Positions 57,636-64,000 of a stretch of DNA of 64,000 nucleotides are shown piece after piece. Source of the stretch: Anthostomella pinea (taxonomy: Eukaryota; Ascomycota; Sordariomycetes; Xylariales; Xylariaceae); the NCBI GenBank assembly GCA_963556695.1, contig CAUWAG010000012.1, positions 2,418,001 to 2,482,000 of the forward strand, given 5' to 3'. The translations under genes were made by a program, and so were the position numbers. Each line of letters begins with the position of its first letter. Position 1 is the first letter of the stretch. The notes beneath the pieces were generated by a model. The model saw nothing but the letters and a program-made list of their open reading frames with translations, was not told where the DNA came from and did no database searches.

Positions 57636-60572
57636 TCAAGCACCAGCAACCACAGCCAAATTCTCATAGATGGTCCGCTTGACAGCGTAAAACGTTCCAC
57701 CAAACATTGTAGCAGGTCCTCCATCCGTCGGCAAGCCAATGCTTTCGACATCAACCCGGCCCGTCGTAGTCTTCCGTACGACCACTGAGCCGTCGACCAG
57801 CAATGTACCCTCGCCCCTGAACTCCGCGGTATGACCTGACTGCTGCATCGCCTTTCTCAGATCCGCCAGTCGAAGGTCACCGACATGCAGTGGTTGAGCT
57901 ACCGATCGTGTTGCCGATGCCATGTTCGTGGGAAGGACATCCAGTGTCGGTTCGGCTTCCACTTCGGCTATGGTGTCCGACTGCTCCTCCGTTTTCAGCC
58001 GCTTATTGGCCATGTCCTCATCGTTGCTCATACCAAGGTCCTTCTGCATGGCAAGAAGCCGGCCAGTCACTGTGGCAATACTGAGTCCACGCACGCTTTG
58101 CCACTTGAGCTGCTTCACAAGGGTCGGCGCAAGCTTGACTACCCAGGCATTGGTATCCACGCTCGCGTCGATGATCATTCCGATGCTGGGTGTGTGAATA
58201 TCGATTGAACCTTCAGTCAAAAGCTTCTTGCAATCCGAAGCCAACGCCATTGTCTCATCAGTGGTCCCGCCAACCAGGATTAGCTTCCGGGGCTCGATCA
58301 AAGGCATCAGCATATGTAGACTTCGTTTGTCGTGAATGCCGCTGAAGTCGATGAACTCGATCTGGATGTTGACTCGAATCCTTTCCGTCGTCGTTACTAA
58401 CTTTGAGGGGCCAATCGTGGCTTCATCTGCATCGGCGGGCACCCCATCGAGCTCGTCAATAACGACGTCCTCGGAAACGGCCATTTCCACATCGTCAGAA
58501 ATATTGCGTGTGAGATTTGGACGTTTTGCGGTGCCAGAACCTCGGTTCTTACCCGAAGCTGCGGTGTCGTCCCATTTGCGTTTCTTTCCGAGATTATCAC
58601 GACCGTCGCCCTTCCCTGCCTGGTCCATCTCGGCACCATCAGCATCTTCGCGCTCTTCTGCTCTCAAAAAGTCTTCTGGTCTTATCAGTTCCCCGTAGTC
58701 ATCATTGCGCTTCCGTCGAACGGGATGAGGGAACATCCGATCGCGCCCCTTTTTGTTCCGAATGTCGAAATCATAGACGCCCTTCTTCTTTAGCAGTACG
58801 TTGATGCCCAAATCTTCATCTGTCAGTGCAGCCTTCTTCCTGCTGGCTTGACCCATGGTGGTAGCTGCATTCAACGCCCTGCCTTGGTGCTCAGCTTCGG
58901 AATCCTCCGACTCAGACGAAGACTCAGAAGCGTCGTCGGCTACGTCTCCAGAAGTCTCGAGTGCAGTGGCGCCTCCGCTCTGAAGGGTCGTTTGGAGCTG
59001 ACGTTGCTGGGCGAGCCATTGCTGATATATGGCCAAATCATTGCCCTCGAGAGCCTGCCTTTGTGCGTCTGTGAGTTCGATTTCAAGCGCGGCTGAGCCG
59101 TTCGCGCCGTCACTTGTCTGTTCTGAGCGCTCCTTCCACCAATTCCAGAGAGTCCTTGCCAAAGATGGCCGAGTGTCGGAGGCTACTGAGGGATACTCGG
59201 TCAAGATGACCATATTCTTCGCGTCTTCGGCAAGCCTCTTCAACACGAGCTTTGAGAAACCCCACTCAAGACTCGTGTCACTGGCAAGAATGACTGTTCC
59301 CACTGCGGCATCGGCTTCAACATCCCGGCTGAGGACCTTATCAACTTGACCATTCCTGTCAAGCAGCCTTAGAAACCTAAAGTCGAAGGGACCACCATCC
59401 TTGCCCTGTTTAGCTCCATCTGCCGCTCCGTTGCCTCGCTTAAACCCGTCGGCGACAGCCTCGAACTCGCGTACGATACTCTCGTCCATCCATTCCAGCA
59501 TACTTCGCGCATATTTCATGGTGCTGTGGATGTTGCGCCCGGCGAGGTAGAGCTTCGCCGACTTGAGTTGACCATCAGCCGTCGCAGAATCGGACCGCCA
59601 AGCATGCTCCATCAAATAGGCAAGCTCCAAAACACGCGCGCTCGAGTCGATAGGAATCAGAACTGTACCTCCCCGCGCAACACACGATCTCACTTTCTCG
59701 AGGAGCTGTTCGTCTCGCTTGCTCCGGCCTCCGGGCAGAGCAGGTTTTTCACCTCCTCTGCTGCTGCAGACCAAGGCAGTAGGCTTGTGTAATTGTTCGA
59801 TGACCTGGGAGCGGCCACCACCGGCACCACCGCCCAGCCAAGCGGCGCTTGCATAGACATTCTCGCGCGCCTGGTTCCAATCAACAGCATACACAATGGA
59901 CTCCAGACCATGTTGTATATGCCAAATAGTACCACCCAACGTGTGACCCGAGTTGTATGCGGTAATACTTAGGCCGTTCAGGGGAGGTGAAAATGGGGAG
60001 CCGAGGGGTTGGTAAGGCTGAGAGTACTTCAGAGGATGAATGAGGGAGAAGTACGTCGCGATCTCTTCCGAGGTCGGAGCTTGTAGCAGTATGTCGGAGG
60101 AGGGCTCGTGAGTTGTATACGAGACTTCGTCCAGAGCGCTCGGGGGTATGGTGGTGGCGGCGCAGGGCGTAGAGGCATAGAGGTCTTGGAGGAGGGTTCG
60201 GCCGAGCGCGATGACTGGAGTTGTTGCATAAATTGGTATGCGCGTAAACAGAGGAAAGTGTTTACAGCAGTGGGCGAAGGCTGCGATGTGGCTCGTCGTC
60301 GCATGCGTGAGGAGGATCAAGGACAAGGTCGGCACTTGTCTGTCAGAACAATGTCAGCTATTCAGCTACGGAGACTGTACTGAGATCCTGGAGCAAGACA
60401 GGGGAGCGAATAGAGGAACTGCGTACTTCTCCAGCTCCTTGAGTTTGGCGACGTCGAATGATTCGTCCCAGCCTACATCGACCAGCACCTTGATGCCTCC
60501 ATCTAGCTCCAAGATGGATTGCGACGCAGCTGATTCCGAGAGCGCCCCCTGCAATGGGCTGAACGTGAACAT
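57636..60572 (-). CDS. CFT2: CPSF100/Cft2-like subunit of the cleavage and polyadenylation factor
   Basis: Nuclear partner of the 3'-end endonuclease CPSF73/Ysh1 in mRNA 3' processing. Two exons, 60,572-60,427 and 60,339-57,636, joined in frame over an intron with GTACGC..CAG ends; 949 residues. The N-terminus FTFSPLQGALSESAA..LLVDVGWDESF is characteristic of CPSF100. In a catalytic metallo-beta-lactamase HxHxDH would follow; here it reads LLTHATTSHIAAF, so the iron/zinc ligands are missing, as known for this pseudo-nuclease subunit. NSGHTLGG and the beta-CASP region (LIPIDSSARVLELAYLMEHAW) follow. An acidic Ser/Glu tract near 475-495 and a basic linker separate the C-terminal domain (RKLILVGGTTDET). 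Confidence 0.95.
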
Positions 60573-61450
60573 GGCTGCATGATACCAAGGTAGAGACCAA
60601 AGCTGTCGATCCTACCCAAGTGATGGATTCGCCGATAGAAATTGATAAGACCCGGTAGCGCAGGTCATCAAGGCGCCTCCCGTGGGGACGAAAGGTGGTG
60701 ATGTTTGTGAGAGGATGGATGAGGAACGGGCGATTGTTACTGTCGCGCTAGAGGAAGAATTCAGGTACAAACATTGAAACTCCATGCGGGTGACGGAGTA
60801 TCGGCGATTAGCGGTTCACGGTGAGCCTCGGTGGAGAGACCGCGCTAGAGGCCCCTGTCTTCTATCGCACAACCCGTCAGCCGGGTCTGGGCGGTGGCGA
60901 CCGCCGACAGCATCGTCACAGGCTAATTACAGCGGTGTAGTGGGGCAACGCGGCTGAACCTCAAATCGGCACCGGAAAATTGTCGGAAGGATATCGTGTC
61001 ACTTTTTTAGTTTTAGGTTGCTGGCTCGCGGGTCAGGGGGGTTGCCCCTCTGCCCCTGTCCGGCCTAAGAAACGGGAACCCTTCCAGGTCCAGATCCTAT
61101 TTTGGAAATAGGAGCGCTTCCCAGATGTCAATGCCAACCGTGGCCTCAAGAGCCAAATACGATATCAGCAAATCCGTGGCCCGCCCTACCACGCCGGCTA
61201 CGCTACTTTCCTGGGAATCCATCTGCCTGCTGCGGGGTTGCGCTACCATGGACAGCCATCCTCGTTTATGAAACGCATGAATCAACCATCTCTGCCGCAG
61301 CTGCTATATCTACTCCGAGCTTGCTCAGACGAGCTGAGAACATAGAGTTGCGACAATCTGCGCTCACACAGACCAATCCATTCCACCAACTTCTGCTACA
61401 GACAGAGCAGAACCCTACTACCGATTGACTCACTATAGACCTTTAGCGCA
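60573..61450. other. Divergent promoter region of CFT2 and SEC24
   Basis: About 880 bp between two housekeeping genes transcribed away from each other. No gene and no clear TATA box are seen. Confidence 0.5.
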
Positions 61451-64000
61451 ATGTCCGAGTACGCTATGTACCATGCCCTCGGCCAGGGTGAACAGCTCGA
61501 CCCGAACGACCCCAATCGAACGAGCCAACCTGCGCCGCCCCAATTCCAACCCCAAGTTGCCCATCAGCAGTATCAGCAGTATGGTTCTCCTGCGCCTCAG
61601 GGCCAGCAGTACTACGGGGCTCCCCAACAACCCCCAATGGGAGGTCCTTCGCCGGCCGGCGCGCCAGGATTCGCGCCTCCTCCAGGCCAGCAATACGGTG
61701 GGCAACCTCCTTCTCCGGCAGACGGGGCCGGTCTTGCCTCCCAGATGGCAGGAATGTCGCTAGACGGGCAACAAGGCGCAAGGAGGAAGAAGAAGGATCG
61801 CCATGCCTTCCACAACGTCGAAGCGCCTGCCGGATCTTCGCAACCTTATAACGGTATACCTCCCGCGGGGACGCCCGCCACCGCTTTCTTGAACGCCGAC
61901 CCCTCGGTACAGCCCGGTGGCCAATTTGGTGGCCAACAACTCACTCCAAACCAGTTTCCGGCCCCCGTCAACTCACCCTTCAACCCCGTCAGTCAAGCTA
62001 CTGCCGCCGAGTTCGCCGCGAGGAATGGCCAAAACGATCCAGGGCACGCGCCGGCCGGGACGTTTGTGCCAGCTTCAGGGGGCGGACAGGTCTCGTCAGA
62101 GGATATCCCAAGCGTGCCAATATCCAGAGACGTGCCACAGCTACACTACTTCAACAGTGTATATCCCACATTTGAGCGCCACGTACCTCCGCCAGCTGCT
62201 GTTGCCTTCGTCGCCTACGATCAGGGCAACTCCTCGCCTAAATTTACCCGCTTGACCATGAATAACATACCAGCCAGTCTGGAAGGTCTAACCAGCACGG
62301 GCGTGCCTCTTGGACTCGTACTGCAACCGCTGGCTCGTCTTCAGCCTGGCGAGACGGAAGTTCCCGTACTTGACTTTGGCGAGCTAGGGCCCCCAAGATG
62401 CCGGCGATGTCGTGCTTATATCAATCCCTTCATGATGTTCCGTTCTGGTGGCAGCAAATTCGTTTGTAACCTGTGTACCTACCCCAATGATACCCCATCC
62501 GAATACTTCTGCGCCACGACACCTCAGGGAGTTCGGGTGGACCGAGATCAGCGACCCGAGTTGATGAAGGGAACTGTCGAATTCATGGTACCTAAGGAGT
62601 ACTGGACGAAGGAACCGACGGGTCTGAATTGGCTGTTTGTGATCGATGTTACGCAAGAGTCCTTCAACAAGGGGTTCCTAGAGGCTTTCTGCGAGGGAAT
62701 ACTTGCTGCACTCTACGCCCCGGACGAGACCGATCAGATGGAAGAAAACGGCGAACCGAAACGGCGTATACCGTCGGGTGCCAGAGTTGGATTCGTGACG
62801 TACGACAAGGACATCCATTTCTACAACTGCAATGTGAGTCGCCAATGCTTCGTCCAAGCAGCTTTCAAGGGGTCATGCTAAAACATTTCAGTCGGCTCTG
62901 GAGCAAGCCCAGATGATGATTATGCCTGATATCGAAGACCCCTTCGTGCCGCTTAGTGATGGACTTTTCGTCGATCCATATGAGTCAAGAGCTGTCATCA
63001 CCTCCTTACTCACACGGTTGCCAACCCTCTTCGCGGACATCAAGAATCCCGAGCCCGCTTTATTACCTACCCTGACTTCCTGTCTTGCTGCCTTGGAGAA
63101 GACAGGAGGCAAAATCGTGTGCTCACTGTCTGCTTTGCCCACCTGGGGACCTGGGCGGCTCTTTATGAGAGACGACGGCAAGTATCCTGGTGGTGAAGTT
63201 GATAAGAAACTCTTTTCCACTGAGCATCCTGCATGGAAGAAAACCGCGGAGAAGATGGTGGCTGCAGGCGTAGGCATCGACTTCTTCCTGGCCGCACCGT
63301 CCGGTGGTTACCTAGACGTGGCGACTATCGGTAAGTTATGAAGCCTTGGTGAACTGCGCTATCCTCGACGACACTAATCTTCTGGTGCTAGGTCACGTTT
63401 CGTCGACCACCGGTGGTGAGACGTTTTACTATCCCAACTTCGTAGCTGGTCGAGATAACGCGAAGCTCTCGCAAGAGATCAAGCACACCGTCACACGGGA
63501 GACGGGCTACCAAGCGTTGATGAAGGTTCGATGTTCCAATGGACTCCAGATATCCGCATACCACGGCAACTTCATCCAGCACACCTTTGGCGCAGACCTC
63601 GAGATTGGTGTCATCGATGCCGACAAGGCCGTAGGTGTCACGTTCGGTTACGATGGAAAGCTCGACTCGAAGCTTGACGCCCACTTCCAATCTGCTCTGC
63701 TGTACACAACCGCTTCCGGTCAACGCAGGGTCAGATGCTGCAATGTCATTGCTAGTGTCAGCGACAGTCCCAGGGAGTGCATGAAGTTTATAGATCAGGA
63801 CGCTGTGTACACCATCATCTCCAAGGACGCGGCTTCCAAGCTAGCCTCGAGCTCCAGTTCGCTGAAGGACATCCGGCTTAGCCTGACCGAGAAGACTATT
63901 GATGTTCTGGCCGGGTATCGGAAGAATTTCTCGTCGCAACCACATCCACCGGGCCAGCTGGTCATGCCCGAAAAACTCAAGGAGTTCTCCATGTACATGC
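61451..64000 (+). CDS. SEC24: COPII coat cargo adaptor Sec24 (3' end beyond the window)
   Basis: Selects cargo at ER exit sites together with Sec23. Exons 61,451-62,833, 62,892-63,330 and 63,392 onward join in frame; about 810 residues are visible of an expected 900-1,000. The N-terminus is Pro/Gln-rich and disordered (about 1-200). The zinc finger CRRC..CNLC lies near 316-341. The Sec23/24 trunk (LNWLFVIDVTQESFNKGFLEAFCEGILAAL) follows, with GARVGFVTYD, then the conserved CLAALEKTGGKIVCSLSALPTWGPG. The beta-sandwich and helical parts begin in the third exon (RCSNGLQISAYHGNF). Introns have GTGAGT..CAG and GTAAGT..TAG ends. Confidence 0.95.

Noticed and set aside
61422..61440. GACTCACTATAG, resembling part of the T7 phage promoter, just upstream of SEC24
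   Set aside because: Only 12 matching bases without the 5' part of the promoter, inside a normal fungal upstream region; treated as chance.

Overview
This is nuclear DNA from a filamentous ascomycete (Pezizomycotina). The genes have short GT..AG introns of about 47-130 bp, sit on both strands without operons, and match fungal families: an Izh-type PAQR protein, CFT2, SEC24, histone H1, 2EXR proteins and a group-III-like hybrid histidine kinase. Repeats carry the signature of repeat-induced point mutation (RIP): CpA/TpG is depleted while CpG is kept. I cannot name the species.

Layout. 1-12,600 is an accessory, decaying stretch: a hybrid histidine kinase broken by several stops and frameshifts, an intact SDR oxidoreductase, an intact cytochrome P450, a C-terminal remnant of a second SDR, and two diverged copies of one non-coding or ex-coding block. 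12,600-16,500 has an acidic 2EXR protein and a small membrane-anchored protein. 17,526-17,836 is a possible MITE. 18,563-24,234 holds a secreted cysteine-containing protein and two homologous genes of unknown function. 26,312-31,389 has a large proline-rich protein and histone H1. 31,390-35,620 is an unusually long divergent intergenic block. 35,621-43,481 is gene-dense: a PAQR receptor, a 2-oxoglutarate/Fe(II) dioxygenase-like protein, a Mn-type CDF transporter, and a small CxxC protein that only appears once three exons are joined.

45,720-47,952 is a complete but RIP-damaged Fot1/pogo-type DNA transposon with 88-bp inverted ends. After a second 2EXR gene (49,169-50,270) comes a short interstitial telomere repeat (51,591-51,616), then about 5.7 kb of AT-rich, RIP-saturated DNA. 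That block contains two un-RIPped LTR-type insertions, each with its own 5-bp target duplication, and a (AAT)n array of about 540 bp. The right end returns to housekeeping genes: CFT2 (mRNA cleavage/polyadenylation) and SEC24 (COPII coat), the latter cut off by the window edge.

The left third could be the ruins of a small secondary-metabolism locus (P450, SDRs, sensor kinase), but no backbone synthase is visible. Most other genes are independent core functions. All exon junctions were read by eye from splice signals and frame, so ends may shift by a few codons.
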